42,368 bases of DNA, from positions 1-42,368 of IMG/VR virus record IMGVR_UViG_3300041407_000034; one strand, written 5' to 3'. The DNA is from a virus. A model generated the notes under the pieces. That model saw nothing but the letters and a program-made list of their open reading frames with translations, had not been told where the DNA came from and did no database searches. The translations under genes were made by a program, and so were the position numbers. Of the stretch, positions 23,216 to 30,604 are shown in pieces (position 1 is the stretch's first letter; every line of letters starts with the position of its first letter).

Positions 23216-24772
23216 TTACCCTAGTTGTTGGATGTTCTGCGAGACTTGCCCGGCAATCTGGGCCTGTTGGTCCATGAGGGCACCTGCTGCCTGTTCCTGC
23301 CTTGCTGCTGCGTCTTGCTTGGCCTTCGCCTCGGCTGCGAGTACCTCCGGGTCCTTGAACAACTTCGACGTGTCGACGGAGCGGGAGTTATAGAACAAGT
23401 CCATAAGCTTCTGCGGGTCCATGCGGGTATCGAGTTGTGCCAGGGCCGGGACGACCACTGCGGCCTCCTGCGTTGCGGCCAGAAGGTTCTGTACCGCCAC
23501 GGCTCGGCTAAGCGCCTGAGTCCCCGTGATAACGGTAGGCTTGTACAATCGGTTGACCAGCCCAACCATGAGCTGTTCGGACACTTCGGACATCGTTAAG
23601 TACGCGAGTGGGGTCTGCAACGACTCTGCAAGGAGCGAGTACACGCCTCCTAAAGCCGCCTCAGCCTCACGGGCTAACGCTCGAATCTCCTCAGCGGTGA
23701 CACGTTCTGCGTTCCGGGTGTTGCCGGTGTACATGAACGCTTGGCTCAGCCTTGAGATAACTTCTCCCAGGGACTCACGAACGGCCGCGATCTTGTTGTA
23801 ATCACCACGCTCATAGGACGTAATACCCGCAGTCTTGCCGCGTACAAAGTCGCCTGTATCGGCTTCCTGGTACTCGTCAATCACGCCACCGGCCGCCTCG
23901 TCAACGAGGTTAAGCAGTGACAGTGCTTCGAGTTCGTACAAGCCCAACTGCTCGGACACTAGGGACAGCTTCGCAAAGTCGCCGGTAAAGTCTTCAACAA
24001 GCCCTGTACCATAATGCGAACCATCGTCCAGGTTCCAAGTAGCGAGAATCCAGGGCGAGAGGTGTTCCGGGTACGAGGATTCTGGGCCGACACGAATGCC
24101 GCCTACCTCGTTCCACACGACCACTCGGGGATTCACAGCGCCCGGTTGTTTCTCAATCACCGTAAGGTAATCGACTTGGCTATCCGGTTTCATCTTGCCC
24201 GGCTGCTTGGCCTCATAATCGGCCTGCACATTCTGAGGTAACTCGTCGAACTGGAACAGCTGCTTGAGGACAACACATCGCCACTCACCAGTTGCCGTAC
24301 GACGTACCACGAAGGAGCGCAAGGACCAGATAACGAACTTGGCGGTAACTGGGTCACGGTACGCCAGCGCATTGCCGGTAACGATCAGGAGCTTAACTAG
24401 GCGGGTGAGCTTCGCGAGTGCTCCGTTCAGGAACAAGCGCTCAGCTGCCTCCCGGTCAATAGCCGCAAGCATACTCGCCAACTGCTGGTCGTCGATGTTC
24501 TTCTCGTCCGCCGCAGCCTGGAGGCCCTTAGTTATCTGGTTCTTGAAGAACGGGATACCGGTAGGAAACAGCGCCGCGACGAGCTTGGAGGACAGGTTGT
24601 TCAGGAACACTGCGCCAACGGATTGGAAGTCGTGCTCCAGCTGCTTCGGTCCTTTCTGCAAAGGGTCCACGAAGACAGTAGGGTTAGTGAACCGGGCAAA
24701 GTTCTCACACTTACGTATGATGTTCTCGTCCCGGTACTGGCTCCACAGTTCCGACGCGGTTGGCTTCTTCAT
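23216..24772 (-). CDS. Portal (head-tail connector), 518 aa
   Basis: T7 gp8 / phiKMV gp30 family by length, position and sequence (SELWSQYRDENIIRKCENFA near the start, VGAVFLNNLSSKLVAALFP about residue 53). Twelve copies form the vertex through which DNA enters and leaves. The C-terminal 40 residues are Gln/Ala-rich. Its start overlaps the upstream stop as TAATG. Confidence 0.95.
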   Translation of the reverse strand: MKKPTASELWSQYRDENIIRKCENFARFTNPTVFVDPLQKGPKQLEHDFQSVGAVFLNNLSSKLVAALFPTGIPFFKNQITKGLQAAADEKNIDDQQLASMLAAIDREAAERLFLNGALAKLTRLVKLLIVTGNALAYRDPVTAKFVIWSLRSFVVRRTATGEWRCVVLKQLFQFDELPQNVQADYEAKQPGKMKPDSQVDYLTVIEKQPGAVNPRVVVWNEVGGIRVGPESSYPEHLSPWILATWNLDDGSHYGTGLVEDFTGDFAKLSLVSEQLGLYELEALSLLNLVDEAAGGVIDEYQEADTGDFVRGKTAGITSYERGDYNKIAAVRESLGEVISRLSQAFMYTGNTRNAERVTAEEIRALAREAEAALGGVYSLLAESLQTPLAYLTMSEVSEQLMVGLVNRLYKPTVITGTQALSRAVAVQNLLAATQEAAVVVPALAQLDTRMDPQKLMDLFYNSRSVDTSKLFKDPEVLAAEAKAKQDAAARQEQAAGALMDQQAQIAGQVSQNIQQLG

Positions 24773-25167
24773 TAGATGTTAAGTCCTAACGAGGAGGCCA
24801 CACCGCCCACCGGTTTCTTCTTCTTCGTGTCCTTGGCAGAGGTTGCCAGAGCATTCGCTGTACCACCGACTTCCGTGTCCGGGACGTTCTCCAGGGAGAG
24901 GTCCACGTTAGCGTTGTTGTTGTTCGTCTGGAGCTGCATGTTATTCGCCTGGGCAGTCTTGTTCAGATTGTCCAGTAACTCTTGCTGCTTACGCTGCGCC
25001 TCGGCCTCTGCGTTCTTCGCGTCAGCCTTTGCACCGCTCCAATCGGTCCCCAGGAATTGGTCAGACAAACCGTCTGCGTACTCGTTGAGCACACCAGCGC
25101 CTAGTGGGTCCCACTTCTCAGTGATCTTTTTGGCTTTCTTGATAAGCTTTTTAACTTTCTTGGCTAT
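24772..25167 (-). CDS. T7 gp7.3-like virion/tail assembly protein, 131 aa, probable ATA start
   Basis: The N-terminus AKKVKKLIKKAKKITEKWDP and the end KKKKPVGGVASSLGLNI resemble T7 gp7.3, a small virion protein of the tail and adsorption apparatus. No ATG, GTG or TTG exists at the right place. The only sensible start is ATA at 25165-25167, six bases after GAGGTG and overlapping the TAG stop of the acetyltransferase gene (ATAG). Any later standard codon would remove the conserved Lys-rich start. The middle is Gln/Asn-rich. It is followed at once by the portal gene. Confidence 0.85.
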   Translation of the reverse strand: MAKKVKKLIKKAKKITEKWDPLGAGVLNEYADGLSDQFLGTDWSGAKADAKNAEAEAQRKQQELLDNLNKTAQANNMQLQTNNNNANVDLSLENVPDTEVGGTANALATSAKDTKKKKPVGGVASSLGLNI

Positions 25168-25592
25168 GGTACACCTCGATTCCGCACTTGGCGGTAAGTC
25201 GTCGTGTACTGCCCCACACCTTGACGGTGGGTGTACGCAATGACAGGTAGCTGCCACTCCCGCGCTTGACGGAATGCCCATTTCATGAACTTGCGACCTA
25301 CAGCGCCCCGGTACTCGGGAAGTACGTAATTCCACATAACCGATAGTGCTGGCCCTACGTGTATGTCGTCATCTGCGGCACACACGGTACAGCCCACTAC
25401 TCGGTTGTTGTCGACGGCGATGAATTCAACCCTGTCGCAGGACTCCGTGCATTCAAGCATTCGTTCCCGGACTGTCTCGTAATCGCCACCCCAGTTCATC
25501 TCAGCAAGCTCCGCTCGTGCAGCATGCAGTAAGTGCACGATGTACGTCGGGCTGCCGGCCTTGCAATGATGGATCAACGTATTAACGCTCAT
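25164..25592 (-). CDS. GNAT-fold acetyltransferase, 142 aa
   Basis: ATG at 25592 has GGAG eight bases upstream. Residues 91-110 (LPEYRGAVGRKFMKWAFRQA) are the acetyl-CoA binding motif A of GNAT enzymes (R95, G96, G99, R100), preceded by a beta strand ALSVMWNYV. The length suits a minimal GNAT. Similar genes sit between RNA polymerase and portal in phiKMV-like phages. The substrate is unknown; modifying a host or virion protein is possible. Its TAG stop overlaps the next start. Confidence 0.85.
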   Translation of the reverse strand: MSVNTLIHHCKAGSPTYIVHLLHAARAELAEMNWGGDYETVRERMLECTESCDRVEFIAVDNNRVVGCTVCAADDDIHVGPALSVMWNYVLPEYRGAVGRKFMKWAFRQAREWQLPVIAYTHRQGVGQYTTTYRQVRNRGVP

Positions 25593-25785
25593 CGCGGAGG
25601 CTCCGCTGTCTGGTAAACCCAATATTAGAGCGTACTGCCTCTACTACTGCGGTGGCTCCAGCAGCGTACTGAATCTCAGACAAGGTGTGCTTAGGTTGGA
25701 TCACCATTACTGGGAATACCTTCACTAAGTACTTGTACTGTTCTTCTGTAAAGGTAGGGATAGAATTACTAGTCTTTTCTTGCAC
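25582..25785 (-). CDS. Small conserved-position protein after RNA polymerase, 67 aa (GTG start)
   Basis: Two in-frame GTG codons are possible. The second (25785) has AAGGGG at proper distance. The product contains FTEEQYKYLVKVFPVMVIQP and a helical end. It occupies the slot of phiKMV gp27. It lies just behind a phage promoter, so it is the first gene of the main late transcript. No biochemical role is recognised. Confidence 0.75.
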   Translation of the reverse strand: MQEKTSNSIPTFTEEQYKYLVKVFPVMVIQPKHTLSEIQYAAGATAVVEAVRSNIGFTRQRSLRDER

Positions 25786-25808
25786 TCTCACCCCTTACCC
25801 TCTCTCTC

Positions 25809-25826
25809 TACCATTGTATGTGACAT
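25809..25826 (-). promoter_or_regulatory. Phage RNA polymerase promoter downstream of the polymerase gene
   Basis: Minus strand ATGTCACATACAATGGTA with TA before and GAG after. It lies 86 bases downstream of an identical element and just before the ribosome site of the 25785 gene. The tandem pair feeds the structural operon. Confidence 0.8.
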
Positions 25827-25841
25827 TAGGTTTCGACCTCT

Positions 25842-28277
25842 TTAACAGAAGAAGAACTCAGACCGCAACACACCGGAAAGGTCTAAATTACCTCTACCAT
25901 TGTATGTGACATTAAGCCCGAGCTGCTCAGCTAAGTCGTTCAGGTGGTCCTTGCCTTCGTACATGTGCACGAACGCTGCACGGATGTGCTCTTGCATTGC
26001 GTCAACATCGCAAGGATGTGTGCCGAAACTATCGTGGATACACACCATGTCCAGTTCATCGTGCTGCATACGCAACGCTGTGAACCCTAAGTGCGCGGCA
26101 TCCAGGCTGTGCACGAAGTTCGGCGCTATTGCGTTCTGCATGCGCTGCGGCTTCGTTACATCGAGTTGCTTGTACATCACGACGTACTGGACGCCACACG
26201 ACCGCACTCGTACCCGTTCCTGCTCCTGGTCCGGGTAGTCGTGGTTCACGAACATACCGATAGGCGTGCAGTACTGCGCCGGGTGTTTACGGTCCAGGTG
26301 ACGCATGAGGTCCTTGAGCCAGCGCATAGCCTTAGCCGCCAGCGGTACGGTGTCCTCAATCGCCCGGAATATCAATCGTGTCAGGTACCCTGCCATCTTG
26401 CCAGCCGATACACCACGCGCCTTGCTGTCCCAGCTGTGCTCGTCCATGAGGTGGATCATGAGCCCGCCCGACACAGACATGTGCGTCGCACCGTACACGT
26501 ACGTCATCACAGGTGACTTCGCCATGTCCCGCGTTACGCCAATCTCTAGCCAGTACTTAGCCATGAGGTTATCCCCCAGCGCATCCTGCTGCACCCGCTC
26601 CAGTACAAGGTCCGCGACTCGACGGTAAATGTCCGCCTTCGCCTCCCCGCCCGGGGTGAGGTTCACGTACTGCCCGCCGATCTCATCACGTAGCATGGCG
26701 GAGAAATGCTGCAAGCCGGAGCATGTCGCATCCATGTGCACCGGGATACCCGACTCGTACGTCTCTGGGCTCCCGCTATCGAACGCTGCCTTGAGGTCCA
26801 TAGCCGCAGCGATTGCACAGAATGGGCTATCCGCCTGCTGGTAGATGTTCGAGTGCTCGGGGCATTCCAACCCCTCAGCCAACTCCTGCCAATGCTCACG
26901 CGTCCACTCAGCCCGCTTCGACATCTTGGGTTTGTCCACCCCGAAGCAGTTCGCAATGTGCACCTGCAACCAGAACACCCCACGAGGCCCTAGCGCCTTC
27001 TTACGGGCGAACTGGATAACAGCCTTGGCTGCGTCGCTCCCTTGCGGGTTCGGCGTGCCACGGTAGTACCAGCGACCCCTGGAGTCAATGAACACCGGGA
27101 AGTACGAGTCGCGCTTGGCGCAGCGGTTCACGTTCTTCACAAAGCTGGACATCTCCCACACCGTACTGCGGTGCACCAGACGCTGCTCGTGCCAATCCAC
27201 CATCCTGTGCTTCCACAGGAAGAACGTCTCAAGGTCGTCCTCGGAGGCCGTCAGCTTCGTCCAGGTGTCCGGGAAGGGGAACACCGGCTTAGTCGGTGCC
27301 TCTAGCTTGACCATCTTAAGCGCCCCGCCACCGGCCTGCCAAACACGTTGTACGTGCTCGAACACAGCCGGGTTCATACGGTACGGGATGGACTGCAAGT
27401 AGTTCGCGATCTTGTACACCTGTGGCATGTTCTTCTGACTACACGCCTCACGGTACGCCCTGTGCCGCCCTCTGCGCACCTTACGGGTCGAGATAAGCGG
27501 GAACCTTACCTGACGGCGCTCTGTGAGGAATCCGCCGCCGCTGGTGGCTTCCCAGGGGATTGGCGGTACCATCATGATGCAGTCAGTCGGCGCGGCAAAG
27601 CGCTGCATGTCCGTGGTGTCCAGCAGGAAGTCCCGTACAGGCTCCGTCAGGACGTATTCCACGAGGTGCCCGCGCTTATTCGTGCCGCGCTTAATCTCGA
27701 CCAGCCCGGCGTCCATACAGGCTTGGAGCCCGTGCTTGCCCAGGTGCGCTAACTCCGACTCCCCGAGCTGCTCGTCGTACAGCCCGTCTAGCACGTTCTT
27801 GACGACGCGGCTAAGCGTCTTCTTGATGTGCACCGGGCTGGAGACGTTCGCCTTGCTGAGACGCTTCATGGCCTCCGCGTAGTACTCGGGGTTCACCTGC
27901 TCCGCGTCCCGTACCTGTATCTCGCGCACCCACTCCCTGCCGATGTTAACCGCCAGGGTCTGGAACGTAGTGTACGTGGTCCGGTCTTGAAGCACACGCG
28001 CTAACGTGGTCCGTAGGGCAATGACTGCGGCGACATCCGCAGGGACACGACGCAACCACCCCTTGAGGTGTGCGCCGGGGCCTCGCGATACCTTTGCCTG
28101 CTCCGCTGCAATGTAGTCCCGGACATCCCCGAACATACGGGCTATCAGGGCCTTGCTACGCGGGAGCTTGTCGATGTCCCCACGGGCTACGATGTCCGCA
28201 TGTTCGTTAATGGCATTGGTCGCGGCGATGTGGTCGGCCGAGACTTCCAGTTCTACTTGCTGCGCAGTCAAATCCAC
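25842..28277 (-). CDS. T7-type single-subunit RNA polymerase, 811 aa (GTG start)
   Basis: All catalytic motifs are visible: motif A HMDATCSGLQHFSAML (Asp at about 516), motif B RDMAKSPVMTYVYG (Lys at about 587, then the Tyr), motif C IHDSFG (Asp at about 749), and the C-terminal foot ending RSEFFFC like T7 FAFA. The region before NAIAPNFVHSLDAAHL, equivalent to the T7 specificity loop, differs from T7, in line with a different promoter. GTG has AAGGG six bases upstream. Its place next to the structural genes, not at the early end, is the hallmark of phiKMV-like phages. It implies that host polymerase must first traverse the replication genes. Confidence 0.98.
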   Translation of the reverse strand: MDLTAQQVELEVSADHIAATNAINEHADIVARGDIDKLPRSKALIARMFGDVRDYIAAEQAKVSRGPGAHLKGWLRRVPADVAAVIALRTTLARVLQDRTTYTTFQTLAVNIGREWVREIQVRDAEQVNPEYYAEAMKRLSKANVSSPVHIKKTLSRVVKNVLDGLYDEQLGESELAHLGKHGLQACMDAGLVEIKRGTNKRGHLVEYVLTEPVRDFLLDTTDMQRFAAPTDCIMMVPPIPWEATSGGGFLTERRQVRFPLISTRKVRRGRHRAYREACSQKNMPQVYKIANYLQSIPYRMNPAVFEHVQRVWQAGGGALKMVKLEAPTKPVFPFPDTWTKLTASEDDLETFFLWKHRMVDWHEQRLVHRSTVWEMSSFVKNVNRCAKRDSYFPVFIDSRGRWYYRGTPNPQGSDAAKAVIQFARKKALGPRGVFWLQVHIANCFGVDKPKMSKRAEWTREHWQELAEGLECPEHSNIYQQADSPFCAIAAAMDLKAAFDSGSPETYESGIPVHMDATCSGLQHFSAMLRDEIGGQYVNLTPGGEAKADIYRRVADLVLERVQQDALGDNLMAKYWLEIGVTRDMAKSPVMTYVYGATHMSVSGGLMIHLMDEHSWDSKARGVSAGKMAGYLTRLIFRAIEDTVPLAAKAMRWLKDLMRHLDRKHPAQYCTPIGMFVNHDYPDQEQERVRVRSCGVQYVVMYKQLDVTKPQRMQNAIAPNFVHSLDAAHLGFTALRMQHDELDMVCIHDSFGTHPCDVDAMQEHIRAAFVHMYEGKDHLNDLAEQLGLNVTYNGRGNLDLSGVLRSEFFFC
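25895..25912 (-). promoter_or_regulatory. Phage RNA polymerase promoter inside the 3' end of the polymerase gene
   Basis: Same 18-base element as at 25809-25826, lying within the last 25 codons of the RNA polymerase gene. Three copies in the genome are identical over 20 bases. Confidence 0.78.
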
Positions 28278-28286
28278 GAGGAACCC

Positions 28287-28487
28287 TTAGAACGTAGTGT
28301 TGTAGTCGGCGCTGATATCGGCCATTTGCGTAAGGGTAATTGCGCCCTCGGACAAGGCGCTCTTAGCCTCGGCCAAAGTAACGTCCGCTGCTTCGCGGTT
28401 GCCGGTGTCGATGGCTGCTGTCATGTCGTTAGACAGCTGTTGGAACACAGTGCGCACAGCGCGGGTAGCTTGATCCAGTTTGGACAT
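28287..28487 (-). CDS. Small acidic helical protein, 66 aa
   Basis: ATG with GAG upstream. The product is a helical, Ala/Thr-rich acidic protein (LAEAKSALSEGAITLTQMAD) with no known motif. It lies immediately upstream of the RNA polymerase gene, nine bases apart. A role linked to DNA metabolism or transcription is guessed only from position. Confidence 0.7.
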   Translation of the reverse strand: MSKLDQATRAVRTVFQQLSNDMTAAIDTGNREAADVTLAEAKSALSEGAITLTQMADISADYNTTF

Positions 28488-28492
28488 AGTGT

Positions 28493-28972
28493 TTACTCGT
28501 TAACAGTAGGGATGTGGTCTAGCTGTGCCAGGAACAGCGCGTTCGTGGCGATGTGTGCCCGGTGCGGCAAGCCTGACTCGTGGTCGTGCGTCTCGCCCCG
28601 GGCCAGGGCGTTCTCGTGCCGCTGCATCGCTGCGCGGTACCGGCGCTTGGCTTCCGGGACCTCCTTCCAGGAGTTTGGCTTGTAGCCCTTGCCACCCTTG
28701 CCGTACACATCGAGCGGGCCAGCAGCTACGGCCCAGCTCAATACCTTCACGACATCAAGCAGCGCCTCCGGCATACCCGACATAAGCAAGTCGAAGTCCG
28801 GCTTGCCTGCGTCGGCCTTAAACGCCTGCGCAGGGATACCCGGAGGGTTCGCTATCGCGCCAACCGGTGGGCGTAGGTTCAATGTTGCCGGTACCTTGAC
28901 CGCTGCACACTGTGGGCACGGGTGGCTGGATGAGGCGTGTTGCATATGCTGCTGGCAGTACCACGACTTCAT
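28493..28972 (-). CDS. dATP/dGTP diphosphohydrolase-like (DUF5664) protein with N-terminal zinc site, 159 aa
   Basis: The segment from about residue 52 (ADAGKPDFDLL) through ALLDVVKVLSWA, YGKGGKGYKPNSW, RRYRAAMQRHENAL and HDHESGLPHRAHIATNALFL matches the pattern I know for DUF5664, the dATP/dGTP diphosphohydrolase N-terminal family found in many phages. The Glu/Asp/His positions fit an all-alpha NTP pyrophosphatase. An extra N-terminal CxxH...CPQC (C6, H9, C19, C22) probably binds zinc. No adenylosuccinate-synthase-like PurZ is present, so a diaminopurine genome is not indicated. It more likely adjusts nucleotide pools. Confidence 0.7.
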   Translation of the reverse strand: MKSWYCQQHMQHASSSHPCPQCAAVKVPATLNLRPPVGAIANPPGIPAQAFKADAGKPDFDLLMSGMPEALLDVVKVLSWAVAAGPLDVYGKGGKGYKPNSWKEVPEAKRRYRAAMQRHENALARGETHDHESGLPHRAHIATNALFLAQLDHIPTVNE

Positions 28973-28973
28973 A

Positions 28974-29960
28974 TCAGTTACTCAGGGTTGCTTTACGGAC
29001 GGCGGTACTGTTCTTCGTATAGCGGCCTCGGGAGTAACCGTGGCAGCCACCGCAGAGGTACAGTTCGTACTTGCCAGATTGGGTGTAGCTAAAGCCGTCT
29101 TGGGTGAGTTCATGCGACCCACACTTAGGGCAGGCCATCTTATCGCTGTCGTTGTACACGGCGACGTTCGGGTGACCGACATACCATGGGCGCAGCTTGA
29201 TGTACAACTCCTCCATAGACGTTACGTCCGGGATGTTGTACTCCTTCATTTCGTCCCAGGCTTCCGGGTTGCCCTTCATGCACTCAGCCCACAGCATAAA
29301 GCCGGGGAACTTCGCATGCTTCGACTTTGCAGTCTCCGTCAGGCCCGCCGTCTCGCCGGTCATCCACTCCAGCTTGTTGCTGGTGAACATGAACTGCTGG
29401 CGCGCCATCAAGAGCGTGTCGATTACCTTGTACGGTCGTGGTGGGCGGAAGCCTGCCATGACCAACCGGGCTTGAATCTTAGGCATGTCGAAGCGCTTGC
29501 CGTTCTGCCCGATAACGATGTCCGCCTCGTTCAACAGGTCCCACAGGGGCTGCATCAGCGAACTGTCATCGTGCGGGGTGTCCCGGATGTCGTGGTAAAT
29601 AATCTCCGGCTCATGCAACCACTTGGCGCAGAAGGACAGGATGTTCCACTCACGGGCAATCTGGTTCAGGCCCACGTTCTGCTTCCACAGGGACCACACG
29701 TACGCCATTACAGGCGCCGTCTCGATGTCGATCAGCAGTACGCGAGGGCCGACGCTTGGGGCTACCTTGGGCTTGTGCGCCTTCGGTTCGTGCAGCCCCA
29801 ACTCAATCAACCACGCCCGGGCCAACTGACGGGACACCTTGACGCCTTTAAGCCAACCGAGCTGCCGCGCAGTGTCTTTTACGGAACCATCCGCCAGCTC
29901 ATAGGCGTTCGTGATATCGCCATTCGTGAACTGGGAACGTATAGGGGAATGCTTGCTCAT
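28974..29960 (-). CDS. DEDD-family exonuclease (RNase H-like) with C-terminal zinc ribbon, 328 aa
   Basis: The N-terminal 60 residues look like a helix-turn-helix (ELADGSVKDTARQLGW). The nuclease domain has ExoI LLIDIETAP (D78, E80), ExoII IVIGQNGKRFDMPKI, and ExoIII in the YNIPDV region. C277, C280, C303 and C306 form a zinc ribbon (ACPKC, LCGGC). The combination suggests a sequence- or structure-guided nuclease in recombination or host DNA turnover. The start overlaps the endonuclease VII stop (ATGA). Equivalent genes occur in phiKMV-like replication clusters. Confidence 0.85.
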   Translation of the reverse strand: MSKHSPIRSQFTNGDITNAYELADGSVKDTARQLGWLKGVKVSRQLARAWLIELGLHEPKAHKPKVAPSVGPRVLLIDIETAPVMAYVWSLWKQNVGLNQIAREWNILSFCAKWLHEPEIIYHDIRDTPHDDSSLMQPLWDLLNEADIVIGQNGKRFDMPKIQARLVMAGFRPPRPYKVIDTLLMARQQFMFTSNKLEWMTGETAGLTETAKSKHAKFPGFMLWAECMKGNPEAWDEMKEYNIPDVTSMEELYIKLRPWYVGHPNVAVYNDSDKMACPKCGSHELTQDGFSYTQSGKYELYLCGGCHGYSRGRYTKNSTAVRKATLSN

Positions 29961-30604
29961 TTGATACCTGCAAAGGACATGGATTTGACTTTAGCGGTCG
30001 CACGCTTGGCGGCTGCGGCTGTGTTACGTTTGACGCGGGCGGCTGCCTGCCTTTCCTCAGGCGTCTTGTGCCCCGGGTACATGTACCCAGTGCCTGGACG
30101 CTTGTAGTACTCCAGCAGGTTCTCCAGCCAAGGTACGATCAACTCGTAGCTCATGCCTTTAGCACCCCAGCGCCCGGCCGCATTAGCGACCTTGCCTTCT
30201 GCGGCGTTACAACTACGGTGCAACACACCCCGCACCTCGCCCGACTCGTGGTCATGATCGACGCAGCCCTCCTTGAGGATGCGTAGGTCAATTGGGCGTT
30301 GACACAAAAGACACAACCCGTCTTGATCCTTCAAGAGCTTAACGGTCATGGCTTTCATGTTCGTGCGTGGTATCTTTTTCAGCGGCCTGTCCGCGCCCTC
30401 TGCTCGTACCGCTGGAGCTTTGCAATGAACAGGCGGCGCGATGGTCGCAGCGAGTCCAGGTGGTGGAGTCCCAGACAAAGCGTAATCAACTCCCGCTGGG
30501 GGTTCCGATTGCGGCGCGGTTGGTTGTTGAACGGGAGGGCCTGCCGCCACGTTCGCGCAATGCGGGAACGGTAGCCCCGGGAGCTTGGGTAGTTCATTCA
30601 TCAT
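29957..30604 (-). CDS. Recombination endonuclease VII-like nuclease, 215 aa
   Basis: HNH-type endonuclease VII fold: GLCLLCQRP (C98, C101), VDHDHESGEVRGVLHRSCN (residues 115-133) with catalytic His and Asn and further Cys. It resolves branched DNA such as Holliday junctions before packaging. A disordered Pro/Ala-rich N-terminal arm of about 75 residues precedes the domain, unusual for the family, and a basic Ala/Lys/Arg-rich tail ends it. GGAGG upstream of the ATG lies in the 3' end of the exonuclease gene. Confidence 0.92.
   Translation of the reverse strand: MMNELPKLPGLPFPHCANVAAGPPVQQPTAPQSEPPAGVDYALSGTPPPGLAATIAPPVHCKAPAVRAEGADRPLKKIPRTNMKAMTVKLLKDQDGLCLLCQRPIDLRILKEGCVDHDHESGEVRGVLHRSCNAAEGKVANAAGRWGAKGMSYELIVPWLENLLEYYKRPGTGYMYPGHKTPEERQAAARVKRNTAAAAKRATAKVKSMSFAGIK

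Noticed and set aside
28493-28972. Diaminopurine (Z) genome suggested by the pyrophosphohydrolase-like gene
   Set aside because: No PurZ-like gene was found, and the DNA polymerase does not point to a Z-specific type by eye.
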